This document shows, in pieces, positions 36,007 through 43,721 of a stretch of 64,000 bases of DNA. The stretch is from a bacterium. Lineage in GTDB: Bacteria; Chloroflexota; Dormibacteria; Aeolococcales; Bog-877. A program made the position numbers and the translations under genes. How positions within the stretch are numbered: position 1 is the first letter of the stretch; each line of letters begins with the position of its first letter. The stretch spans positions 1 to 64,000 of the forward strand of contig JAJYPP010000008.1 in NCBI GenBank assembly GCA_021795235.1, read 5' to 3'. The notes below the pieces were generated by a model. The model ran no database searches, was not told the origin of the DNA, and worked only from the letters and a program-made list of their open reading frames with translations.

Positions 36007-36926
36007 GGAGCGTGCCCACCTGGCTGCGCCCTGGGCGCCGCCCGCGCACCCCGTCCATGAGTCCGTCCCCGGCCCGGGGGGCATTCCTGTTGCGGGCCGT
36101 GGCTGTGCTGTGGTCCAACTGGAGGGCTCGGGTGGGCCTGATCATCATCCTGGTTTTCGTGCTGATGGCGGTCCTGGCTCCGCTCCTGGCCCCGTACTCG
36201 CCCACCAACTCTTCGTTCACGGACTCGGTCGGCCCCAGCGCCCGGCACCTGCTCGGCACCACCGGCGCGGGCCAGGATGAGCTCTCCCAGCTGCTGTTCG
36301 GGGCTCGGATCTCTCTGCTCGTGGCCATCAGTGCGGGCTTCTTCGCCACTCTCATAGCCGTCGTGATGGGCCTCCTCGCCGGCTACCTGCCGGGGGTGGT
36401 CGACGAGGTCTTGGGGTTCACCACCAACGTCATGCTGGTCATCCCCGGCCTTCCGCTCATGATCGTGCTGGCCACCTACCTTCCGGGCAAGGGCGTGGGT
36501 GTCATCATCTTCGTGATCGTGCTTACCGGTTGGGCCTGGGGGGCTCGGGTGCTGCGGGCGCAGACCGTCAGCCTGCGCAACCGGGACTTCCTGCTGGCGG
36601 CGCAATTCTCCGGGGACCGGGTCTTCCGGATCGTCTTCCGTGAGGTGCTGCCCAACATGACCTCGCTGATCGCGGCGAGCTTCTTCGCGGCGGCGACCGC
36701 GGGAGTGCTGGCCGAAGCCGGGCTGGAGTTCTTGGGGCTGGGGAATCCATCGACGGTGAGCTGGGGCACCATGCTCTACTGGGCCCAGAACACCAGCGCC
36801 CTGCTCACCGGGCAATGGATACAGGTCTTCGCCCCCGGACTCTGCCTGGCCGTGCTGGCGGCCTCCCTGTCGCTGGTGAACTTCGGAGTCGACGGGCTCT
36901 CGAATCCTCGACTCAGGGAGCACTGA
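36003..36926 (+). CDS. ABC transporter permease, DppC type
   Basis: The protein has 307 residues, starting in a four-base overlap with the first permease. It has the DppC N-terminal helix and periplasmic HLLGTTGAGQDELSQLLFGAR segment, four further helices and an EAA loop (NRDFLLAAQFSGDRVFRIVF...LPN). The segment LLAGYLPGVVDEVL is also typical. It forms the heterodimeric channel with the preceding product. Confidence 0.93.
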   Translation: MRSVPTWLRPGRRPRTPSMSPSPARGAFLLRAVAVLWSNWRARVGLIIILVFVLMAVLAPLLAPYSPTNSSFTDSVGPSARHLLGTTGAGQDELSQLLFGARISLLVAISAGFFATLIAVVMGLLAGYLPGVVDEVLGFTTNVMLVIPGLPLMIVLATYLPGKGVGVIIFVIVLTGWAWGARVLRAQTVSLRNRDFLLAAQFSGDRVFRIVFREVLPNMTSLIAASFFAAATAGVLAEAGLEFLGLGNPSTVSWGTMLYWAQNTSALLTGQWIQVFAPGLCLAVLAASLSLVNFGVDGLSNPRLREH

Positions 36927-37909
36927 TGGCACTGCTGGAGGCCCGCGCCATCGATGTCGTCTACACCCCCGCCGACCGGGCGCCGGTCCGGGCGGTAAGG
37001 ACCACGTCGCTGATCGTGGACAGCGGCGAACTGGTGGGGCTGGTGGGGGAGTCAGGCTGCGGGAAGTCGACCCTGGGTCTGGCTCTGATTCGCATGCTCC
37101 GGCCGCCCGCGCACCAGACCGGGGGAATCATCCTCTTCGATGGCGTGGACGTGACCCAGCTTCGCGGGGAGCAATTGCGCCATCAGCGGCACCAGGGCTT
37201 CGCGCTGGTGCCCCAGAGCGGGATGAACGCCCTGAACCCGGTGCGTTCGGTGAAGGGCCACTTCACGGACATCCTGCGCGCTCACGAGCGGATCGGGCGC
37301 GCAGAGATCCGCCAGCGCGCCGTCCAGCTGCTGGGCAAGGTGGGACTCGACTCCACGGTGCTGGACCGATATCCCCATGAGTTGTCGGGGGGGATGCGGC
37401 AGCGCGTGGCGATCGCGCTGGTGCTGGCGCTGGACCCGCGGCTCATCGTCTTCGACGAACCGACCACCGCTCTGGACGTCATCGTGCAGGCGGGCGTGAT
37501 CGCCACCATCCGGCAGCTGCAGCAGGAGGAGGGGTTCTCGGCCCTGGTGATCAGCCATGACCTGGGGCTGGTGGTGGGTGCGACCGACCGGGTGGTGGTC
37601 ATGTACGCCGGGCAGATCGTCGAGGACCAGTCGTCGGAGCGGCTGCTGCGGCACCCCCGCCATCCCTATACCCAGGCGCTGCTGCGCTGCTACGCCGACC
37701 CCCGGGCCGACGAGGTCCATCTCGAGGGGATCGTGGGCTCCCCGCCGGATCTCTCCACCCCGACCGCGGGCTGCCTGTTCGCGCCCAGATGCCCGCTGGC
37801 CGAGGAAATCTGCTGGAAGTCCGACCCGCAGCTGTCCCCGGTGGGTGATGGCCAGGTGGCCTGCCACATGGCCCAGCGCACCGGCCGGGGGCACGCGCGT
37901 GTCGGTTGA
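36926..37909 (+). CDS. ABC transporter ATPase, DppD/OppD type
   Basis: The product (327 residues) has Walker A GESGCGKST at 41-49, Q-loop VPQSGMNALNP, signature LSGGMRQR, Walker B LIVFDEPTTALD and switch His in VISHDLGLV. The C-terminal CLFAPRCPLAEEICW is the Opp/Dpp-specific extension. ATG 36926 shares one base with the preceding stop (TGATG). It powers the importer together with the second ATPase. Confidence 0.94.
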   Translation: MALLEARAIDVVYTPADRAPVRAVRTTSLIVDSGELVGLVGESGCGKSTLGLALIRMLRPPAHQTGGIILFDGVDVTQLRGEQLRHQRHQGFALVPQSGMNALNPVRSVKGHFTDILRAHERIGRAEIRQRAVQLLGKVGLDSTVLDRYPHELSGGMRQRVAIALVLALDPRLIVFDEPTTALDVIVQAGVIATIRQLQQEEGFSALVISHDLGLVVGATDRVVVMYAGQIVEDQSSERLLRHPRHPYTQALLRCYADPRADEVHLEGIVGSPPDLSTPTAGCLFAPRCPLAEEICWKSDPQLSPVGDGQVACHMAQRTGRGHARVG

Positions 37910-38747
37910 CACGGAGCAGCCCGGCAGCACCGTCCCGCGCCTGGTCGTCACCGAGGTGGACAAGGTGTTCCCCGCGGGCCGCCGCTCCGCGGGTGGGGTT
38001 CAAGCGCTCCAGCAGGTCAGCCTGACAATCGAGCCGGGGGAGTCGGTGGGGCTGGTCGGTGCCAGCGGGAGCGGGAAGACGACCTTGGCCCGTCTGGTCA
38101 CCGGGGTCGGACGCCCAAGCGCGGGCACGATCACCTTCGGCAGTCTGCGGGTCGATCGGCTGCGCCGCCGCCAACTGCGCGGCTACCGTCGCGAGGTCCA
38201 GCTCGTGTTCCAGGACCCCTACGCGGCCCTGAATCCCGTCCACACGGTTGGCTACGCGCTCTCGCGGCCGCTGGTGAACTTCCTGGGATCCGACCCCCGC
38301 GAGGTCAGGCGCTTGGTGCTGAGGTTGTTGGACAGCGTGGGGCTCACCCCCGTGGAGCAGTTCATCGAGAAGATGCCCCACCAGTTGTCCGGAGGGCAGC
38401 GTCAGCGGGTGGTGATCGCGAGAGCCCTGGCTTCGGAGCCGAAGCTGCTGGTCGCGGACGAGCCGGTCTCCATGCTCGACGTGTCCTTGCGAGCCGGGAT
38501 CCTGTCGCTGCTCGCAGACCGGCGCCGGGAGCGGGGCATCAGCTTGCTGTACATCACCCACGACTTGCTCAGCGCCCGGGTGGTCACCGACCGCCTGGTG
38601 GTGCTCAATCAGGGGCGGGTGGTGGAGACCGGGGCCACGGTCGAAGTCCTGCAGCATCCCCGCCATCCCTACACCCGCCAGCTGCTGGCTGCCCTTCCCA
38701 ACCCCTTCCTGAGCAAGACCGGACTGGGCCAGCCCGAGGGGGGCTGA
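37899..38747 (+). CDS. ABC transporter ATPase, DppF/OppF type
   Basis: The protein (282 residues from GTG 37899, overlapping the first ATPase gene by 11 bases) has GASGSGKTT, LVFQDPYAALNP, LSGGQRQRV, LLVADEPVSMLD and YITHDLLSA. The Q-loop DPYAALNP is the OppF form. It lacks the extended C-terminal cysteine region, being shorter than many OppF proteins. It is the last gene of the LacI-led import operon. Confidence 0.93.
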   Translation: MSVDTEQPGSTVPRLVVTEVDKVFPAGRRSAGGVQALQQVSLTIEPGESVGLVGASGSGKTTLARLVTGVGRPSAGTITFGSLRVDRLRRRQLRGYRREVQLVFQDPYAALNPVHTVGYALSRPLVNFLGSDPREVRRLVLRLLDSVGLTPVEQFIEKMPHQLSGGQRQRVVIARALASEPKLLVADEPVSMLDVSLRAGILSLLADRRRERGISLLYITHDLLSARVVTDRLVVLNQGRVVETGATVEVLQHPRHPYTRQLLAALPNPFLSKTGLGQPEGG

Positions 38748-38808
38748 TAGTGGCGGCCCCGGCATCCGTCCCACCTGACCCTGGCGGTGCGGTGTCCGTC
38801 GCCCTGGG

Positions 38809-39633
38809 ATGATGGCCTCGGTGACTGCGACGGCGGACTGGCTCGAGGTCGGGCCCGGGGTTCTGCGGCTGGTGGGAGATCCGGTCAATGTCAACTGTGT
38901 GCTGGTGTTGGGGGGTGAATGCGCCCTGTTGGTGGACACCGGCAGCACGGCTGGGGAAGGAGACCACCTGCTCGCCATCACCCGGGCCCAGGCCGGTGAT
39001 CGCCAGCTGCTGGTGGCCAACACCCACTCCCACTACGACCACTGCTTCGGCAACGCGGCCTTCTCGGGAGCGGAGATCTGGGCCTCGGCCGGCTGCATCG
39101 CGGACCTGGTGGCCACCGGAGAGGATCAGCGGCGCCAAATGGCCAGTGGTTGGCGGGGGAGGCGACCGGAGTTCGCGGCCGCTCTGGAGGCGACCCCCAT
39201 CGTGCCCGCCGGTCACGCGGTCGAGCGGTCGCAGGTGCTCGACCTCGGCGGTGCGACGGCCGAGTTGATCGTGGTCGGGCCGGGCCACTCCGACCACGAC
39301 CTGGTGGTGTGGCTTCCCGACCTATCCACCCTGGTCGCCGGTGACCTGGTGGAGGAGGGCGGTCCGCCCGCGCTGGAGGACTCGTTCCCACTCAGCTGGC
39401 CGGACGCGCTGCAGGGCTTGCTCGGCTTGGGGCCCCAGGTGGTGGTGCCCGGTCACGGCCGCCCGGTGAGCGCCGCCTTCGTGGCTCGCCAGGCCCGGTC
39501 GCTGCAAGCCCTGGCCGACTGGTGCCGGCTGCGCCTGGGGCAAGAGCTGGACCCGGTCCCGGCCCCGCCTCCGGGCTGGAGTCCACAAGCAGCCCAGACG
39601 GCGCTGCGGAGAGCCCGGGATGAGCTGGAATGA
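38809..39633 (+). CDS. Metallo-beta-lactamase-fold hydrolase
   Basis: The protein is 274 residues. THSHYDH (His73, His75, Asp77, His78) is the metal-binding HxHxDH motif, with the later GPGHSDHD and VVPGHGRP supplying further ligands. The fold resembles the glyoxalase II/quinone-degradation group (SoxH/CcrA-like). The substrate is unknown. It lies 60 bases after the ATPase gene and may be at the end of that operon. The start may be either of two adjacent ATG codons (38809, 38812). Confidence 0.88.
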   Translation: MMASVTATADWLEVGPGVLRLVGDPVNVNCVLVLGGECALLVDTGSTAGEGDHLLAITRAQAGDRQLLVANTHSHYDHCFGNAAFSGAEIWASAGCIADLVATGEDQRRQMASGWRGRRPEFAAALEATPIVPAGHAVERSQVLDLGGATAELIVVGPGHSDHDLVVWLPDLSTLVAGDLVEEGGPPALEDSFPLSWPDALQGLLGLGPQVVVPGHGRPVSAAFVARQARSLQALADWCRLRLGQELDPVPAPPPGWSPQAAQTALRRARDELE

Positions 39634-39660
39634 GTGGTGTTCACGGGCACGAGAACTGAC

Positions 39661-39962
39661 CGAGCGGCGAGCGCAAGCCCCCGGCTTCAGCCGTGGGGTC
39701 GAGCGAGCCAGGGAGTGGTATAGGGAAAGCTCGATGCGGAGCACGGCTCCAGCCCCAGGACTTCGGGGTAGGTCGGCATCGAGCGGCATGGAACCCACGA
39801 GTCAGCTGCTGTGCGGCGGTACCGGAAGCGGGGCTCCCGGACAGAGTGGGTCGGCTTGAACCCGGTACGACCCCGGCCTACGGCGGGGACGGTGAAAGCC
39901 GCCCACGAGACAGCCAAGGCGAGACGGGAATCCCCCGGATTCATCCGTGGGGAGGAGGTCAA
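39661..39962 (+). mobile_element. Orphan IS200/IS605-type element with structured (omegaRNA/HEARO-like) interior, copy A
   Basis: This 302-base element is about 80% alike to copy B at 49612. Near the left end, 39678-39698 folds as CCCC-CGGCT, loop TC, AGCCG, bulged T, GGGG. Near the right end, 39932-39952 folds as CCCC-CGGAT, TC, ATCCG, bulged T, GGGG. The single bulged T is typical of hairpins bound by IS200/IS605 TnpA. The right end closes with TCAA (39959-39962), the usual cleavage tetranucleotide, and CTGAC lies just before the left end. The interior holds a stem 39729-39737/39776-39784, a hairpin GGAGC-ACG-GCTCC, a CCCAC/GTGGG pairing and 39871-39888 (CCCCG...CGGGG). No transposase or nuclease is encoded. 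An omegaRNA/HEARO-like RNA is inference. Confidence 0.7.
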
Positions 39963-40112
39963 GGTTGCGTCACAGGTTGCCCGGTTGGGCGCGATCGCGT
40001 TGTGATCCCTTAGTCCCTCTGCTATCTTGCCTCCAGACTTGATCGGCACCGCGCCCCGACCCGTGGTTGAGGCGGTGCTTGCCAGAAGGAATATCAAGGG
40101 GGCTCCCAGCAC

Positions 40113-40832
40113 ATGGCCAAGAAGCCCAAGGGCGAGGACACCTCACCGTCCGTGCGGTACGGCGAGCGAGAGGGAGGAGGCTGCGACCACACCGGCTGCC
40201 GCAGCCAGGAGGCGTATCGCTGCCTCTACCGGGACCGCCGGGCGGTGGACTGCAGCTGGGTGGCCTGCCGTGAGCATCTGCGAGTCGTCGAGGGCAGCGC
40301 CTATTGCAACCGCCACGCCAGCGTCGTCGAGGTGATGATCATGTCCGCGCGCCAGGGGAACGAACTTCTGCCGCCGGATCTCGACAACCGCTGCGCCTCT
40401 TTGGTCAGGGCCGTCGCCGCCGACCTGGAGGAGCCGGTGGTGGAGCGCCTGGTGCGGTGGGGGGACGCCAACACCAGCATCATCAACGACCCCGCGATTC
40501 GCTACTCGCGGGCCAACCGACTCCAACACGACCCCGGCCATTGGGAGCGGTCCTGGGCACTGGCGAGCAAGACGGGAATCCTGCTCCGGGTGGGGGTGCG
40601 GGTGGAGGACAGCCGTCCCGAGACCGTGGTCCTGACCGGCGGGGGCACTCACCTGGTTGAACTCATCCCTCCCTGGATCATGCGCCGCCTGAGCGGGGGA
40701 TCGGGATTGGGGTCGCAGTCGGAGCTGGTGGAGCGCCTGGCCTATCAGCACCAGCTGCTGCAGGCTCTGGACGCGTACGTGGAGAAGTACGGGATCACCT
40801 ACCCGGGACACACGGTGGGCGCCTCGGCCTGA
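40113..40832 (+). CDS. Unrecognised protein with Cys/His-rich N-terminus
   Basis: I do not recognise this family. The 239-residue product has a run of potential metal ligands in its first 70 residues (Cys24, Cys29, Cys37, Cys47, Cys52, His55, Cys65, His68), which suggests one or two zinc ribbons. A mostly helical part follows, with a beta segment LRVGVRVED...ETVVLTGGGTHLVELIPPW. There is no signal peptide or membrane helix. A purine-rich AAGGGGG lies 11 bases before the ATG. The gene ends 26 bases before fbiC on the same strand, but fbiC seems to have its own promoter. Confidence 0.7.
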   Translation: MAKKPKGEDTSPSVRYGEREGGGCDHTGCRSQEAYRCLYRDRRAVDCSWVACREHLRVVEGSAYCNRHASVVEVMIMSARQGNELLPPDLDNRCASLVRAVAADLEEPVVERLVRWGDANTSIINDPAIRYSRANRLQHDPGHWERSWALASKTGILLRVGVRVEDSRPETVVLTGGGTHLVELIPPWIMRRLSGGSGLGSQSELVERLAYQHQLLQALDAYVEKYGITYPGHTVGASA

Positions 40833-40845
40833 GGCCCTATGGCTT

Positions 40846-40859
40846 CATACTTTCGGACA
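40846..40859 (+). promoter_or_regulatory. Putative leaderless promoter of fbiC
   Basis: CATACT at 40846-40851 is followed by seven bases and ATG 40859, with no Shine-Dalgarno sequence between. This is the same spacing as at 2502-2515 and 58773-58786. Confidence 0.5.
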
Positions 40860-42856
40860 TGGCCTATGACGCTGTACTGCCCGCGCCCGCCGGGGTAGCC
40901 ACCCGGCACCGCCCGGAATACGATCGCTCCTACCTCACCTTCAGTCGCAGCTACACGCTGGACATCACCTACCGCTGCTACCGCCGCTGCGGCTACTGCG
41001 AGTACCGCCAGGATCAGGGCGGCCTGATCGGCCTGGAAGAGGTGGACCGCCGCCTGGACGAGGCGGCTGCGCTGGGCGGCCGTGAGGTGCTGGTCATGTC
41101 CGGCGAGCGGCCGTGGTTGCTCCCCGACCTGGCCTTGGGGGGTGAAGCCGAGTTCGTCGAGCTGGTGGTCGAGGTCTGCCGCCGGGCGATGGCTCGAGGG
41201 CTCCTGCCCCACACCAACGTGGGCCTGCTCTCCCGGGAGAGCCTGCTCGCGCTCCGTCCCTGGAATGTCTCCATGGGGCTGATGCTGGAGACCGCCACCG
41301 ATCGCATTCCCGCCCACGCCATGGGAGGCGGCAAGCGCTTTCAGGAGAGGCTCCAGCACCTGGAGCACGCCGGGGAGCTGCGGATCCCCTTCACCACCGG
41401 GATCCTGGTCGGGATCGGGGAGCAGGAGGGGGATCGCCGGCGTGCCCTGGAGTTGATAGCGGAGAGCCACCGGCGCCATCGCCACGTTCAGGAGGTGATC
41501 GTCCAGAACTTCATCCCCAAGCCGGGGACCCCGATGGCCCAAGCTCCGGCACCCACCCTGGCCGAGCTCAAAGCGGCGGTGGCGATGGCCCGGGAGATCC
41601 TCCCCGCCGAGGTGGCGGTGCAGATCCCTCCCAACCTCAACTTCAACGACTGGCCGGAGCTGGTCGCGGCGGGTGCTCGCGACCTGGGGGGCATCTCCGC
41701 CGACGGCGACTCGGTCAGCCCCAGCTGGGGATGGCCGTCGGAACCGGAGCTGGCCGCCAAGGCACGCAGCCTGGGGTACCGCCTGCAGGAGCGCCTGCCC
41801 GTCTACCAGGAGACCCTGGCCGACCTCCGCTGGGGGGCTGACAGGCTGCGCTCAGAGCTGGTCGGAGACACCGTCACCTACGTGATCAACCGCAACGTCA
41901 ACATCAGCAATGTCTGCGTGGGCAGCTGCAAGTTCTGTGGCTTCCGCCGCGGCTCGTTGAGAGTCAAGGGCGCCTATTTCCACGACCATGACACGATCTT
42001 CGCCAAGCTGGAGGAGGCGGTCCAGCGCGGCGCCACCGAGATCTGCATGCAGTCTGGCCTCACCCCCGAGTTGGATCTCGACTTCTACGACTCCTTGTTC
42101 CGGGAGATCAAGGGTCGCTGGCCGACGCTCCATCTCCACGCGCTGTCGCCGGAGGAGGTCCGCTACATCTCCCAGATCTCGGGCCGCTCGGTGGAGGACG
42201 TTATCCGGCAGCTCAAGGACGCGGGCCTGGGGACCATGCCCGGCACCGCCGCCGAGATTCTGGTCGACGAGGTGCGGCGGATCCTCTGCCCCGAGAAGCT
42301 GACGACCGAGGAGTGGGTGGAGGTGATGCGCACCGCCCACCGGGTCGGATTGCGCACCACCGCCACCATCATGTACGGGCACGTGGAGACCCAGTGGCAC
42401 CGGCTCCGGCATCTGGAGGTGATCCGCGACCTGCAACGCGAGACGGGCGGCTTCACCGAGTTCGTGCTCCTGCCCTTCCAGGTGGAGCACAACACCCTGG
42501 GCAAGTTCTTCGGCATTGAGCGGCCGCTGACCCTGGAGGACTCGCTGCGCTTCACCGCCTATTGCCGGCTGTACTTCGGAGCCGACATACCCAACATCCA
42601 GACCAGTTGGGTGAAGCTCGGGGCCGAGGGAGTCGCGGAGTCGCTGAGCTGGGGGGCCAACGACTTTGGCGGCACGCTGATGGAGGAGTCCATAACCCGG
42701 ATGAGCGGTGCCAACCACGGCCAGAACCTGGACCCCAAGGAGATCGAGGCCGCCATCCGGGCCGCCGGCCGGCGGCCACGGGAGCGCGATACGGTCTACC
42801 GACCGGTTAGGGACCGACCGCGGGACCTTGAGCTGCCCGCTTCCGCGACCGCCTGA
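40859..42856 (+). CDS. fbiC: 7,8-didemethyl-8-hydroxy-5-deazariboflavin (FO) synthase
   Basis: This 665-residue protein fuses the two radical-SAM halves CofG and CofH that build FO, the chromophore of coenzyme F420, from tyrosine and the ribityl-uracil of flavin synthesis. The first CxxxCxxC is Cys40/Cys44/Cys47 (RCYRRCGYC), the second Cys353/Cys357/Cys360 (VCVGSCKFC); each should bind a [4Fe-4S] cluster. QSGLTPELDL and HALSPEEV are typical of the CofH half. It is shorter than the ~850-residue mycobacterial protein but both domains look complete. The other F420 genes (cofC, cofD, cofE) are not in the window. Its tail overlaps the convergent membrane-protein gene by 50 bases. Confidence 0.95.
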   Translation: MAYDAVLPAPAGVATRHRPEYDRSYLTFSRSYTLDITYRCYRRCGYCEYRQDQGGLIGLEEVDRRLDEAAALGGREVLVMSGERPWLLPDLALGGEAEFVELVVEVCRRAMARGLLPHTNVGLLSRESLLALRPWNVSMGLMLETATDRIPAHAMGGGKRFQERLQHLEHAGELRIPFTTGILVGIGEQEGDRRRALELIAESHRRHRHVQEVIVQNFIPKPGTPMAQAPAPTLAELKAAVAMAREILPAEVAVQIPPNLNFNDWPELVAAGARDLGGISADGDSVSPSWGWPSEPELAAKARSLGYRLQERLPVYQETLADLRWGADRLRSELVGDTVTYVINRNVNISNVCVGSCKFCGFRRGSLRVKGAYFHDHDTIFAKLEEAVQRGATEICMQSGLTPELDLDFYDSLFREIKGRWPTLHLHALSPEEVRYISQISGRSVEDVIRQLKDAGLGTMPGTAAEILVDEVRRILCPEKLTTEEWVEVMRTAHRVGLRTTATIMYGHVETQWHRLRHLEVIRDLQRETGGFTEFVLLPFQVEHNTLGKFFGIERPLTLEDSLRFTAYCRLYFGADIPNIQTSWVKLGAEGVAESLSWGANDFGGTLMEESITRMSGANHGQNLDPKEIEAAIRAAGRRPRERDTVYRPVRDRPRDLELPASATA

Positions 42857-43319
42857 ACGCGCTGGGCAGAGCCCGACCCGCGGCCATCCCCCCGAGCAGG
42901 AACAGCGCCTCGACCGCGGCGGTCAGGAGCTCGTTCTCTCCCTGGGCGGGTATGAGCACCAGGGCCGCGATCAGGGGAAACAGGTACCAGCGCCACGGGT
43001 ATCTGCTGGCGGCGATCCGGGGCCGATAGTAGTTTCCGAAGCCAGTCCCCAGGACCAGGCAGACCGCGCTCAGCGTCAGGTACCCGACCAGGAACTGGAC
43101 CGATCGGGCCGCTGACAGGCCCACGGTGGCGCGGATGGCCAGGGGGGGCAGGTAGTCGGTGGCGTAGTAGGTGAGCAGCACCCAGGCCGTCGCATGCAGG
43201 CAGACGGTGGAGACCATGAGTGCGCGCCGCCGGCGCTTGGCCTTGGCCTCAAGCTCTTCCCGAGTGGGAACCGGCGCGTCGTCCCCTCCAGGTTGGTCGC
43301 GGGGTCGTCGCATACCCAC
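42807..43319 (-). CDS. Small integral membrane protein, unrecognised
   Basis: The 170-residue product has a charged N-terminus (EELEAKAKRRRR), then about four hydrophobic segments (VCLHATAWVLLTYYA, VQFLVGYLTLSAVCLVLG, YLFPLIAALVLIP, TAAVEALFLLGGMAAG) and a basic tail. It has no clear family. The last 50 bases overlap the 3' end of fbiC on the other strand. The start could also be the second Met (43313). Codon usage is like that of its neighbours, which supports it as a real gene. Confidence 0.65.
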   Translation of the reverse strand: MGMRRPRDQPGGDDAPVPTREELEAKAKRRRRALMVSTVCLHATAWVLLTYYATDYLPPLAIRATVGLSAARSVQFLVGYLTLSAVCLVLGTGFGNYYRPRIAASRYPWRWYLFPLIAALVLIPAQGENELLTAAVEALFLLGGMAAGRALPSAFRRSRKRAAQGPAVGP

Positions 43320-43660
43320 AAGTCTGACGGCCGTTGCCGCCGAGTGAACTGTGAGCGCACTCCTGCGGCACCCCTTCTCGGGGTTCCCTTACGGGTTTTG
43401 GCCTCATCGGGTGCCGCCCGAGCCGTTGGCTCTGGCCTTGCGCTCCCTCCCACGGCGCCGGATGATCCAGCGTCCTGGCCGTCGCTGCTCTCGCTGGCGG
43501 GCGGGGCCGCGGCGTCAACTACACCGCTTGGGCTGGCTATGTCCGGCCAGTCACGGAGGTCTTGGGCAGTGGCTACCCCGCCTTGAAGCTCATCAGGACC
43601 AATCTGTAGCACATCGTACGAGCAACTGTTCCCTGCCCCGGGGGCCGCGGGCGGCTGGCT
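43320..43660. other. Gene-free stretch upstream of recJ
   Basis: About 340 bases without a convincing gene; several short frames are open but none shows homology or a start context. A short GC hairpin-like CCCCTTCTCGGGG occurs near 43373. The divergent membrane gene and recJ must both have promoters here. Confidence 0.4.
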
Positions 43661-43721
43661 TAAACTGGGTGTGACCATGCCCTCCGAGTCGCGCGCCATC
43701 CCCGACCAGCCAAGCCGCTGA
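43661..43721 (+). promoter_or_regulatory. recJ promoter and 14-16-codon leader frame
   Basis: TAAACT at 43661-43666 resembles a -10 hexamer. GTG 43671 and ATG 43677 in one frame open a 16- or 14-codon leader ending in TGA 43719-43721, directly abutting the recJ GTG. No Shine-Dalgarno sequence precedes recJ, so re-initiation after the leader could set its expression. Confidence 0.35.
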
